From: Gigantopelta aegis
Taxonomy: Eukaryota; Mollusca; Gastropoda; Neomphalida; Peltospiridae
Direction of reading: 5' to 3'
NCBI RefSeq assembly: GCF_016097555.1
Contig: NC_054709.1
Coordinates: 32,563,299-32,627,298, forward strand
DNA length: 64,000 nucleotides
Each line of letters starts with the position of its first letter. The stretch's first letter is position 1. The notes beneath the pieces were generated by a model. It made no database searches. It saw only the letters and a program-made list of their open reading frames with translations, and was not told the origin of the DNA. The position numbers and the translations under genes are program-made. Shown in pieces: positions 1-48,600 of the stretch.

Positions 1-270
1 TGTAGTGTTAAATTACATTTAACACATGAAACAAACATGGCAAATTTGATAATGTAGTTTATGATAAAATTTCTGTTCGTGTAAAACAATAGTTTATTTA
101 CCGAATGGATGAGAGAGAAAGACTTCATCACATGCGGTCATGTGGGATAGAAAAAGTACACCCGTCGTGATGAAAATTTTGATCTTGGAATTCGTCCCAG
201 GTGGAAATTTCCACCACCACGGGTGTACTTTATCTATCTCACGTGACTGCATATGATGGGAGTTTTATAA
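1..270. repeat. Dispersed repeat with internal hairpin
   Basis: Same family as 11,349-12,090. It contains an inverted repeat, roughly GTGGGATAGAAAAAGTACAC at 141 against GTGTACTTTATCTATCTCAC at 223. The left end may be cut by the window. It lies in the SMARCC intron after exon 20. Confidence 0.7.
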
Positions 271-455
271 TCTCGGCTTTATACTTTGTAAAAATAAGAC
301 AAAAATCGCAACTTTAATTTCCTCCCTGACAAGAAATTATGTACCCTCGGGTGGAATAGCCCTGTCCCAAATGGACACATATGAAGGATTCTTTTAATCT
401 CATCTTTTTACCTTGTAAAAATAAGACAAAAATTACAACTTTAATTTCCTACTCT
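248..455. repeat. Local duplication of about 110 bp
   Basis: Two tandem copies (about 248-340 and 366-452) sharing TTTGTAAAAATAAGACAAAA and flanks, just intronic of the SMARCC exon 20 donor. Confidence 0.7.
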
Positions 456-471
456 CTCTACTATTCCACAC

Positions 472-34900
<34,429 letters not shown>

Positions 34901-34918
34901 ATGGATGGTGGGATATTG
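34901..34918 (+). CDS. COPZ1: COPZ1 exon 1
   Basis: Six codons, MDGGIL, ending at donor GTAAGA in phase 0. Vertebrate COPZ1 also starts with a very short first coding block (MEALIL) before EPSLY. The start was chosen by this match. Confidence 0.85.
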
Positions 34919-37900
34919 GTAAGAATATGTGGTTAGATTTGTCCGGTTTTAATCGTTAGTTATTAAGCTTTTAAATTAATTTACAAATTATGAAACTACA
35001 TATTCAACAATCTGTAATTGGTTTAAGACGAAAGAAGGCACTTGATTAGAAAACATGGTTTAGGTGATACCAACTAAGTTCAAGAATCAAGGAGTCGATT
35101 AGCCCGAGTACTCTTGACTGTAAGAGAGCTAGACGGACATTTGGACATAAATACGCTCTCATTACAGTCAGAGACCAAGCTATGTATTGTTTTGGCAATT
35201 TCCGACAACCAAAAAGTTGGCAAAGATTTCCGCTCTAATACCACAACAATCCTATGTTTGACGTCAAATACCTTTACATCGATCATTTTCGAGTTAACTG
35301 ATTAAACAAAATCCACATATTAATCACTAATACACACACTACAGAAAGAAACCCGACAGCACCCACATTCAGCAAAGCTTCGGCAAACTCCGAACAGCAG
35401 AATTCTAAGTTCGCCGACCTATATCGTGACGTTGAGTCCCCCAGCCAGTTCGCCCCCACTTTGACCTGTTCGCCCCCAAGATGATTCGCCCCCAACTGTT
35501 TGCCTGTTCGCCCGTAAATATTTGTCAGTTCGCCCCCAAATATTTGTCAGTTCACCCCCAATTAGTTGTTACTTTTAAACAATTATTGTACTGTTTCTTT
35601 AGAGGATGTTAAAGTGTGTTCGTGTGTGTGTGTTGGAGGGGTTGTTGTCCTTCCACAATTTGGACTGATCATGAATCATGAGAATTGTAATACGGGGTTA
35701 TATTTTTTTCAGATGTAATTAAACGTAGGGTGCTGAATAAGTGTAGACACCGGCATTTTTTCACAGATTCACAAACCACATCATCAACATTTTTTAAAAC
35801 ATCCATTCCTGCCAGATATGATCTGTTTTAAGAATCTTGAAAGAAATAAAACAATGGTTAATCAGCTACATAACCTTGATGCTGATTATGCATATTCGGC
35901 TAACACCTAAGAGGGCTTTGAACAGCAATTCGATATGGCCTCTTCTGGTGAGCATTATTCTAACTGAGGGATTATTGCGGGGGTTCTTTTGGCCACTAAT
36001 TAGTAACCATGAACATCAAAAAAGATGATCATCTTCTAAAAACACTATGACTGATTACAGTTAACACGTGATAATGGCCATAAAAGCGCATACGACCAGC
36101 CTAGCCTGAGCTTGTTCTGAATGTGCACGTAAAACCCTCTGACCTGCCTAGCCTGGCATTCGTATTCAACACAGAACAAACACGTATGGATATATCAGAA
36201 CAGAACTTTATTACACTCAGGCTGTTCCATGACCAATATAAAAATTTCATGACTTTCCAGGCCAGGAACATGACCCGAACTGACTGGGGGCGAACCGGTA
36301 CCTTTGTAGGGGCGAACTGGTTATGCACGTGGGGGCGAACTGACATCCTATTTGGGGGCGAACTGGCTGGGGGGGGGGGCGAAATGTCTGGTACCCGCGT
36401 CACATGATCGCCCACTCAGCCATTCCGTCTACTAGGTGGAATCGCCCAGTGGGCGATCACGTGATCTACGTCATGAAATAGGTCACCGTGCTTTGTAATT
36501 CTTGCGACGGAGTGTCACGAAGCGTAGCTGAATGTGGGTGCTGTCGGATTTCTTTCTGTACTATGTGTAATAGTGATTAATATGTGGATTTTTTTTAATC
36601 AGTTAACTCGAAAATGATCGATGTAAAGGTATTTGACATCAAACATAGGATTGTTGTGGTATTAGAGCGGAAATCTTTGCCAACTGATTGGTTTTCGGGA
36701 ATTGCCAAAAAAATACATAGCTTGGTATCTGACTGTAATGAGAGAGTATTTATGTCCAAATGTCCGTCTAGCTCTCTTACAGTCAGAGTACTCGGGCTAG
36801 GAGTCGATTGACAAACAATTGAAAATGCTAAAATGTAAACTTTTACTTTTAAAATTCATCACAATTGTAATACTGAATAAAAAGAAGAAAATATTATATC
36901 CAGCAGTATAAGTTCTAGTACTGTTAATAAAACAAAAACAAAACACCCAAGTATTTGACTTTTGAGAAACAATTTACTGAGGTCACAGGTTGAACTTTGT
37001 TTTGTTTTGTTTAACGACACCACTAGAGCACATTGATTTATTAATCACCAGCTATTGGATGTCAAACATTTGGTAATTTTGACATATAGTTTTAAAGTGG
37101 AAAACTGCTAATTGTTTTCATTAATGCTAGTAGCAAGGGATCTTTTATCTACCATCCCACAGACAGGATAGCACTTACTGCAGCCTTTAATATGCTAGCC
37201 GTGGTGCAATGGCTGGGAGGAGAAATAACCCACTGGGCTACATCCCGTCCCTGTGGTGATTTTGTACACAATAAATATAACATATCCAATGGTACTCTTT
37301 TTATGTGATACATTAGACAAAAGGTATTTTTTATATTTCTTTTACCTTTTAAAACTTAAGCTTAATATTTTGCCTTTGATTATGAAAAATAAAAACATAT
37401 CAACCTGTAGCTTAAAGGGACATTCCTGAGTTTGCTGCTGCATTGTAAGATGTTTCCGACTAATAAAATATTTCTACGATTAAACTTGCATATTAAATAT
37501 ATTTTCTTGTTTAGAATATCAGTGTCTATATATTCAATGTGTTTTTGGTTGTCTTAATATTTGTAAGAAGCCCAAACTGGATTTTGTCTTCAAATAATTT
37601 CGTACGTACAAATTTTTTTTTTTGTGGGAAATAAAATGAAATTTAACCTAGTACAAATATTACAATGATCAGAAACATGTTTAATATACAGCCACTAATA
37701 TTTTATGCAGAAAAATATATTTGATATGTAATTACAATTGTTAAAAAGTCTCTGTTAGTTGATAACATCTTAAAAATTGCAGCAATCTCAGGAATGACCC
37801 TTTAACTTAATGACTGCAATTACTGTCGTTGAGCTATAAATTGCCACTATGTCTGTAAAGCTCCCCAATGACTGCAAAATGTATACACCTGGTGTTCACT

Positions 37901-39572
37901 ATGTGCCAGTGTATAACATTTTCAAATATACCAACATACAGCAAATTAACCTTTCAGTCATGTTTGTATGCTGCAGAAGTCATTTTAAAAAAAAAATCTT
38001 GCCATAGGCAGGCTCAAAATTACCATCTGTGGGCTTTTTCAATCAACAATTTATTTCCACAAAATATTGCTGTGGGCAACAAATTCTTAAGTATGAGCCC
38101 AGTTATATAAATGATGTATGTACGTGAGGCATTTAATTCCATATAATTCATGTGTGAACTAAACCAATTTTCCTTTACACTTCTTCAGGAACCGTCACTC
38201 TATTCAGTGAAGGCTATTGCTATCTTGGACAATGATGGAAACCGACTCGTTTCAAAGGTATGTTGCGGCTTGCATTTGCTAATGCAGAAGCAGGTAGACA
38301 TATAGTGTGGGGGTGGGGGTGCTGACTGAGATTGAGGATGAAAAGCTGCCCCACAAAATTTTGGAAACTTAGATCTCATGAAATGCAATTTCCTTCAGTG
38401 CCCCTACTCTGCCGTGTCTATGTATAAATTTCTAAAATTAAAATGACTGTCCTGGGTTAGCCGGCATTGTAGCATGTTTATGACTCCTAGAGACTGCTTA
38501 ACTTGTAAAAGTACATGTTACAGTTAATGTTTACAATGTTATTGTGTCTATACAGTTGTTTTCTATCCGAAACAGGATTTTGTCTTTCAGTAATTTTGAT
38601 TGTACTAAAAAAAAAATGAAATGAAGTTTCAGCTGTCTGGTACTATAATCATTAGGATACTAACAGACTAATATTCTGACCAGGAAAATATATTCAGTGT
38701 TTTACTACACTTGTTTTATTTGTTAGAAAGTTTCTCTTGGTCGGCAACATCTTAAAGGGAGGATCAACTCAAATATGAGCCTGATGTATTGGGAAGATGC
38801 ATACCTGGACAACCAACACATACTGACACTTTAAAAAATGAAAAACACGTAATTTTAGAGTTAATGAAAAAACCATGATTATTTCTGCTAACTGGGGGCA
38901 GCCGTTTCGTTTTTGTGACATTTGGTGGTATAGCTTGGGGCGAAGTGACGTTAGCTCCGTCCATAGCCTCTATGAACAGTGTAAACAAACGCTCTAATTT
39001 ACGACAAGGTGCTTCACTTTCATCAACCTGACTTGTAAATCAACATAAATGACTTTATAGTATAATAAACTATTTAACGACATGGAGTTATAGTATTTTA
39101 CTCTTTTTAAAAAAATCCAAACAAAAAAATGCATATTATTTGGCCTATTGGTAGGGTACGTTCGAGCAAAATAGACCACTCACGATACCCAAATAATAAT
39201 TTTCTTTTTCTTTGGGACTACGTAATTGGTCACTTTTGTGATTTTAGATGGGGAAAGTCTACTTAATCAAAGGTTTTACAGAATTACTTACAGTAATGAA
39301 GCAGGACGGCTGATAATGTCCATTACAATTTGAGGGGTGTCATTGACTATGCATACCAGGCCAAATGCCTTAATTGTCCCCTCCTTTAACAGTGGCAGCA
39401 CATTCCAGAAAGTCTTTTTATATGGTTCCAAGCATTCACACTGTTTTGTAGTTTCATTTGTGTGTCTTACACATTAACAAACTGACTTAATGTTACCATT
39501 TAAACAATGTAAATGTCTTAATAGTCACTCTAAGTCACTCAATCACCTATCCAGCCAGCCAGCTACCCTTCC

Positions 39573-39631
<59 letters not shown>

Positions 39632-42600
39632 GTATACCTTAGTGTCCAAATTATACTGTATGTTAGACACCAGCCAAATAGTCGTAGTTTAAAAATATAC
39701 TAAGGTGTTGTTAAACAAAGGTTTTCTTTCTTTAATATGACAAATTAAATCCTTTTTACAGTGGCAGATACCTAGACATACAGTAATGCTTGCTTCACTC
39801 ACTACAAATATTTTACAATTGTTATTTCAGTACTATGATGATACTTTTTCCACGGCTAAAGAACAGAAACAGTTTGAGAAGAACCTGTTTAACAAGACAC
39901 ACAGAGCTAACGGTAACAATGTTCTTCCATTCTGAATTTTTTCAATCAATTTTCTGCTTTTTAGTTTTATAAATTACAGTTAAAGAGTTATACTTTTACA
40001 ATAATATTACTGAATTTATTCAGCACAAAATAATAGATGGTCCCAAAACAGTTTTGTAGGTAATTACAATTTTAACAAAGGATTATGTGGTATGGGAAAT
40101 AACCCTTTAATTTTTATAGTTTTTTTTAAAAACAGATTCCTAAACATGAACCTATTGAAACTGGGTCATTTCTGTCCTGAAAAAACACATCTCCATCATA
40201 ACCAGGGACTAATTTGCAAAATATATCCCAAAACATAGAATCTATTCAAATTGGGTCGGTTCTGTACTGAAAAACACATCTCCATCATAACCAGGGACTA
40301 ATTTGCAAAACATATCTCAAAACATAGAATCTATTCAAATTGGGTCGGTTCTGTACTGAAAAACACATCTCCATCATAACCAGGGGTTACTTCACAAGGC
40401 TCTCTTATTCAACATTGCATCGTCTTTGCACTGCTACAAGAGTTTAGTCAATTGGGCCCCTGGAGCCAACTTCACAAAACATCGTAAGTTTACGTCTGCA
40501 ACTAGCAGATATACCGGTCATACGTTTGCGTGTGTGTTTAGCATCTAGTTCACTCAGAAATACACCATCTTCCTCAGTGATTCAGATGGTGTATTTTAAG
40601 GACAAAATAAAATAAAATATTTGTACTTCTAACTGTCAGGGGTGGGAAATCTCCTCGGATCAGCTGTTTTCCTCTCATGGAACATTGCGTTTCCTCGCAT
40701 TTTATTTTTTAATCGTCCTTTCCTCCAAAATGTGTCACATGGCACAGATTTTAACCTAGCATTTCAAGAATTTTCGGGATCCCCCTAGATTTCCTTTTTT
40801 TTTTTACAGTTCACCAATTCCCACCCCTGAACTGTATTTATTGTACGGTTTAATGGAAATAAGAATTGTGGTTTTGTTGTACATTTATGTTTATGTGCAA
40901 AACTAGACTTAAGATGTTTTGTCAAATAGTACCCTGGTTTTTATATACTGTAAATCAGTAAATGTTACAAACATAATACGTTGATAAATTTAACAAGGTC
41001 ATACAAGCAGTAATATTTCATGATGCTAAATGTAAAGAGACGTACATGTAAAATAGATTATTCCAAAAAGCTGTTTGTGCGATTGTTTTGTCTGAAGACA
41101 CAACAATGATTACATACTATTGATCAAACCAAAAGGATAGCAAACAGCAATAGTTAGTAACTGCGTAATGTCAAGATTCGTTAAAAAAACGTTATTTCAG
41201 CGGATCCTACAGCTAAAGGTTATTCGATTTTTAGTTTCTGATATTATGACCTCACTAAAGTTCTATGTCGCTAATATTTCACTTATTTGGATTTCGCTAA
41301 ATTTTAAGATTAATTTTATGATTTACAGTATTACATTCATCAGTTCTATTGTTATGTTTTTCTTTGTAAGTTATTTTCATTTTTCTTTATTTCAGCTGAC
41401 ATCATTATGTTTGAGGGACTGACGTGTGTGTATAAAAGCAATGTTGATCTGTTTTTCTATGTTATTGGTTCGGCTCAAGAAAATGAAGTACGTATTCTGG
41501 TACAATAAACAACATTAATTAAAATATAACTGTTTGGCAAATCCAGTCTATTTTTGTTTGTTTGTTGTAGCTCAGAATTAAAAATTTAAATAAATAAAAA
41601 TTATATAAGAATTGTTCGTCATTTAATTTTTTTTTATCAATGTATAACCGTCACAAATTAGATAAAATCACATAGCGTAGACTGTTATATATTGATAAAT
41701 TCTGAAAAAGTTATGAACAATTCTTATAATTACAAACGGCACAACTTATTTAGTTAAAACTACACATAATTAATAAATCAGCTTCTAATGTTATTCCTAT
41801 GATCTGCGTTATGTAATGATGTCCCATTTGCCGTAATGATGTCATATTCGGAGGTTTTTAGTTCAAAATCCTTCACTATGCTACGCAATTCAGGTCCAGC
41901 TCTGGCACTTGCCAAATTTGTCAGTTGTGAATTTTAAAAACAAATGGTGAATTTTATTTTAATTTTGCAAATAAATTTCATGTAATAAATGTTATTTTAT
42001 TAGAAAATAACTTGGGTTTTTTGCAATTTTTATAGTTTAAAATGTTGATTTGGCAAAATTTTCTGATCACTCAGAGCTAGCTCTTCAATTTTATGCAGTT
42101 TGTGATAGTTGTACATCGATAAATTAAAAAAATTACAAACAGATTTTATATAATTACAAAGACGGGAGCTTGTACAGAGGAGAAGCATGTCTTAACCACT
42201 TATAAATTTCGCTAGCCACAGTTTAGCCCCTCACCCTCTTCTAAAATGTATGCACAAGCACCTGGACACACCATAGTTAGTTAAAATACACATAAATCAG
42301 CTTCTAGCGTCCTTTCCATGACCTGTTTTACGTAATGACGTACCAGTTGGCTTAATGACATAATTTTCTGAGGTTTATCAAAGAATAACATAAATGTTTT
42401 CTGTCGTCCAATCAGAATTGAGGAAATCGTATAAAAGCAGAAAGTTGGTAATGTAGCTTAAGCGTTAACACATTGTTTTTGTTGAGTGTTTTTTCCCACT
42501 TAGATTAATTAATGAAGATTATATGTTAGCATTTTTGCATCTTTCGTTTTGATATGTGTAGCAAATGTTTTTCTCTCTTTTTTTTTTTTAACTAAACAAA

Positions 42601-45600
42601 GTACAACAAAAATAAGACCTTAATAAACATTAGTAAATTAGTTCTTTGACAAGTATTCAAAATACTAAACAGAAGTTTGGCTCTGATGAATGCATTACTT
42701 TGTCAGTTATTTACATTTTTTTAAATTTCAGCTGACATCATTATGTTTGAGGAATTAATGTACAAGAATCAAACTTAAGAATTTGTCACCCACAGCAATT
42801 TTGAGCCTGCTTATGGCATTATTTAATAAAGTGACTTTTGCAGCAGATAAACATGACTGAAAAGTTATTTTGGTGCATGTAGACATATTTGAAAAATAAA
42901 ATTTTGTTTATATACTGGCAAGTAATGTACACCAGGTGTATATACATTTTGCTATTGTTGAGGAGCTTTACCGACGGTAATGCTCACGACCTACAGCAAT
43001 TTAATTTCGAGCCCTGGACGTGTCTGTATTAGAGTGATATTGACCTGCTTTTCTGTGTTATTGGTTGTGCTCCGTTTCTGGTTGTAATGTTTTTTGTTTG
43101 TTTCAGTTGTTACTGTCCAATGTGTTGAATGGCCTGTACGATGCTGTCAGTCAGATTCTGAGAAAAAACACAGAGAAACGAGCTCTTCTGGAAAACATGG
43201 ATGCTGTGTTTTTAGCAGTTGATGAAATTTGTGATGGAGGGTGAGTTATAAACAGTTTTACCCCTTTCAGAAAAAACAATAAACTTGTGTAGAGCAGGTA
43301 TCGTTTTGAATTTCAAAACCCTTACCATGCACAACTGCCTGTGCTGGGTCCTAACTCTAGGCTCTGCTAGACAACAAAGCATCCTCTTTACAAGTCTTTT
43401 AGCATTGCACTGCGAGATCGCAAAGTTGGGAGAGTTTAGTGAATTTGGCCCCTGAACTTTTGTAATGACTATTCTTACTAATGATCATTTAAACTGAAAG
43501 TAATATTATATATCACACCCTTCATATTGAATCTAGACGCACAAAGAAATGTGAGTATTTGTACATCCCTCTACAATTAAAGTCCAGGTGCATGTACAGA
43601 AAGTTTAGCAGGGCTGGTCTAGACGGTGACTAGAGTTTATAGTGGGGTCGAGTTGAACTCTCCCGGAATATATATTGAGAAAAAAGAAAATTTGCTTGAA
43701 CAAGTAAGGGCTTCGACCCCCAAAAAACCCCTGCTCACACACCTGAAGTCCGTTGACTCCTGATCTACAGAGACCGGCCTCGGTGGCGTCATGGCAGGCC
43801 ATCGGTCTACAGGCTGGTAGGTACTGGGTTCGGATCCCAGTCGAGGCATGGGGTTTTTAATCCAGATACCAACTCCAAACCCTGAGTGAGTGCTCCGCAA
43901 GGCTCAATGGGTAGGTGTAAACCACTTGCACCGACCAGTGATCCATAACTGGTTCAACAAAGGCCATGGTTTGTGCTATCCTGCCTGTGGGAAGCACAAA
44001 TAAAAGATCCCTTGCTGCTAATCGGAAGAGTAGTCCATGTAGTGGCGACAGCGGGTTTCCTCTCAAAATCTGTGTGGTCCGTAACCATATGTCTGACGCC
44101 ATATAACCGTAAATAAAATGTATTGAGTGCGTCGTTAAATAAAACATTTCTTTCTTTGATCTACAGAATGCTTTTTTAAAGTTTGTTTTTAACCTTTTCA
44201 GTATTGTAACAGTGTATGTAACAAATGAAAATATTATTAGTCCCCTACCAGTCCAACCTGAGGGAACAATAGCTTTCATCTCTGTACTTCTGTCTGTCTA
44301 TCCGTCCGTCTGTCCCACATGTAGTTTTTCAGATGTTTTTTGTTTTGTTAGAATGCCTTGAGATATTGTTCAGAAATTTTGTGTATAGCTTTGTACTGAT
44401 ATAGATCAAGTTTGACTTTCATGGTGATTTACCATTGTTTGACGCAGTTATGGCCCTTGAACTTAGTAGATATGAAAGTTAGTTTTCCGGCCTTGTGTTT
44501 TCCCAGAAGGCCTTGAGATATTCAGGGCTTCTAGATTATGGTAGCCCCACTCCCATGGCTATTGGTATTCAATACTAGGTTAGTAAATATTTACTATTGC
44601 CATGCCCGACGACTAGTGCCCCAAAAAAGGAGATAAAATGTTGCAGTTACGTCTATTTTGTAAATATGAATATCCTAATCCCACCCCTACCCCCAGTGTT
44701 AGTGTTTTTAAGCTCTATTTCCCTCTTTAGGTGACATATCTGATTATTATTATTTAGTAAAATTGTATTAACTTAAAAGTAAAGTAGGGCTAGTGAATTT
44801 TAAATCGTGGCTAGTAAATTTTTAAAATCACTGATCCCATGGCTAGTGGATTTTATAAAAATTCTAGAAGCCCTGGATATTGAGCTGAAGTTATGTGGAT
44901 AGCTTTATCATGTACTGTTACAGATAAACTTTCATGGTGATTTACCCACTTTTCACAGAGTTATGGCCCTTGAATTTAGGAGATATGAAAAGTTGGTGAC
45001 CCCGGGTACCGGGGACATGTATAATTGCTTTAACGGTACTTTCACAATACTTGTTAATTTTCTTTCTGTTTTTTTCCAGTATTGTGTTGGAAGCTGATCC
45101 ATCAGCGGTTGTCCAGAAAGTGGCCATTAAAACTGATGACATTTCCCTCGGAGAGCAGTCTGTAACTCAGGTACCCAGCTCTAACAGTCTCTGTGTTTTA
45201 CTACATATTCTACACATAACATTAAAACTGATGACATTTCCCTCGGGGAGCAGTCTGTAACTCAGGTACCCAGCTCTAACAGTCTCTGTGTTTTACTACA
45301 TATTCTTCACATAACATTAAAACTGATGACATTTCCCTCGGGGAGCAGTCTGTAACTCAGGTACCCAGCTCTAACAGTCTCTGTGTTTTACTACATATTC
45401 TACACATAACATTAAAACTGATGACATTTCCCTCGGGGAGCAGTCTGTAACTCAGGTACCCAGCTCTAACAGTCTCTGTGTTTTACTACATATTCTACAC
45501 ATAACATTAAAACTGATGACATTTCCCTCGTGGAGCAGTCTGTAACTCAGGTACCCAGCTCTAACAGTCTCTGTGTTTTACTACATATTCTTCACATAAC

Positions 45601-48600
45601 ATTAAAACTGATGACATTTCCCTCGGGGAGCAGTCTGTAACTCAGGTACCCAGCTCTAACAGTCTCTGTGTTTTACTACATATTCTACACATAACATTAA
45701 AACTGATGACATTTCCCTCGGGGAGCAGTCTGTAACTCAGGTACCCAGCTCAAACAGTCTGTGTTTTACTACATATTCTACACATAACATTAAAACTGAT
45801 GACATTTCCCTCGGGGAGCAGTCTGTAACTCAGGTACCCAGCTCAAACAGTTTCTGTGTTTTACTACATATTCTACACATAACATTAAAACTGATGACAT
45901 TTCCCTCGGGGAGCAGTCTGTAACTCAGGTACCCAGCTCAAACAGTCTGTGTTTTACTACATATTCTACACATAACATTAAAACTGATGACATTTCCCTC
46001 GGGGAGCAGTCTGTAACTCAGGTACCCAGCTCAAACAGTCTGTGTTTTACTATATATTCTACACATAACATTAAAACTGATGACATTTCCCTCGGGGAGC
46101 AGTCTGTAACTCAGGTACCCAGCTCTAACAGTCTGTGTTTTACTACATATTCTACACATAACATTAAAACTGATGACATTTCCCTCGGGGAGCAGTCTGT
46201 AACTCAGGTACCCAGCTCTAACAGTCTGTGTTTTACTACATATTCTACACATAACATTAAAACTGATGACATTTCCCTCGGGGAGCAGTCTGTAACTCAG
46301 GTACCCAGCTCTAACAGTCTCTGTGTTTTACTACATATTCTACACATAACATTAAAACTGATGACATTTCCCTCGGGGAGCAGTCTGTAACTCAGGTACC
46401 CAGCTCTAACAGTCTGTGTTTTACTACATATTCTACACATAACATTAAAACTGATGACATTTCCCTCGGGGAGCAGTCTGTAACTCAGGTACCCAGCTCT
46501 AACAGTCTGTGTTTTACTACATATTCTACACATAACATTAAAACTGATGACATTTCCCTCGGGGAGCTGTCTGTAACTCAGGTACCCAGCTCAAACAGTC
46601 TCTGTGTTTTACTACATATTCTACACATAACATTAAAACTGATGACATTTCCCTCGGGGAGCAGTCTGTAACTCAGGTACCCAGCTCCAACAGTCTGTGT
46701 TTTACTACATATTCTACACATAACATTAAAACTGATGACATTTCCCTCGGGGAGCAGTCTGTAACTCAGGTACCCAGCTCTAACAGTCTCTGTGTTTTAC
46801 TACATATTCTACACATAACATTAAAACTGATGACATTTCCCTCGGGGAGCAGTCTGTAACTCAGGTACCCAGCTCTAACAGTCTGTGTTTTACTACATAT
46901 TCTACACATAACATTAAAACTGATGACATTTCCCTCGGGGAGCAGTCTGTAACTCAGGTACCCAGCTCTAACAGTCTGTGTTTTACTACATATTCTACAC
47001 ATAACATTAAAACTGATGACATTTCCCTCGGGGAGCTGTCTGTAACTCAGGTACCCAGCTCTAACAGTCTGTGTTTTACTACATATTCTACACATAACAT
47101 TAAAACTGATGACATTTCCCTCGGGGAGCAGTCTGTAACTCGGGTACCCAGCTCTAACAGTCTCTGTGTTTTACTACATATTCTACACATAACATTAAAA
47201 CTGATGACATTTCCCTCGGGGAGCAGTCTGTAACTCAGGTACCCAGCTCTAACAGTCTGTGTTTTACTACATATTCTACACATAACATTAAAACTGATGA
47301 CATTTCCCTCGGGGAGCAGTCTGTAACTCAGGTACCCAGCTCTAACAGTCTCTGTGTTTTACTACATATTCTACACATAACATTAAAACTGATGACATTT
47401 CCCTCGGGGAGCAGTCTGTAACTCAGGTACCCAGCTCTAACAGTCTGTGTTTTACTACATATTCTACACATAACATTAAAACTGATGACATTTCCCTCGG
47501 GGAGCTGTCTGTAACTCAGGTACCCAGCTCAAACAGTCTGTGTTTTACTACATATTCTACACATAACATTAAAACTGATGACATTTCCCTCGGGGAGCAG
47601 TCTGTAACTCAGGTACCCAGCTCTAACAGTCTCTGTGTTTTACTACATATTCTACACATAACATTAAAACTGATGACATTTCCCTCGGGGAGCAGTCTGT
47701 AACTCATGTACCCAGCTCTAACAGTCTCTGTGTTTTACTACATATTCTACACATAACATTAAAACTGATGACATTTCCCTCGGGGAGCAGTCTGTAACTC
47801 AGGTACCCAGCTCTAACAGTCTCTGTGTTTTACTACATATTCTACACATAACATTAAAACTGATGACATTTCCCTCGGGGAGCAGTCTGTAACTCAGGTA
47901 CCCAGCTCTAACAGTCTCTGTGTTTTACTACATATTCTACACATAACATTAAAACTGATGACATTTCCCTCGGGGAGCAGTCTGTAACTCAGGTACCCAG
48001 CTCTAACAGTCTGTGTTTTACTACATATTCTACACATAACATTAAAACTGATGACATTTCCCTCGGGGAGCAGTCTGTAACTCAGGTACCCAGCTCTAAC
48101 AGTCTGTGTTTTACTACATATTCTACACATAACATTAAAACTGATGACATTTCCCTCGGGGAGCAGTCTGTAACTCAGGTACCCAGCTCTAACAGTCTCT
48201 GTGTTTTACTACATATTCTACACATAACATTAAAACTGATGACATTTCCCTCGGGGAGCAGTCTGTAACTCAGGTACCCAGCTCTAACAGTCTCTGTGTT
48301 TTACTACATATTCTACACATAACATTAAAACTGATGACATTTCCCTCGGGGAGCAGTCTGTAACTCAGGTACCCAGCTCTAACAGTCTCTGTGTTTTACT
48401 ACATATTCTACACATAACATTAAAACTGATGACATTTCCCTCGGGGAGCAGTCTGTAACTCAGGTACCCAGCTCTAACAGTCTGTGTTTTACTACATATT
48501 CTACACATAACATTAAAACTGATGACATTTCCCTCGGGGAGCAGTCTGTAACTCAGGTACCCAGCTCTAACAGTCTGTGTTTTACTACATATTCTACACA

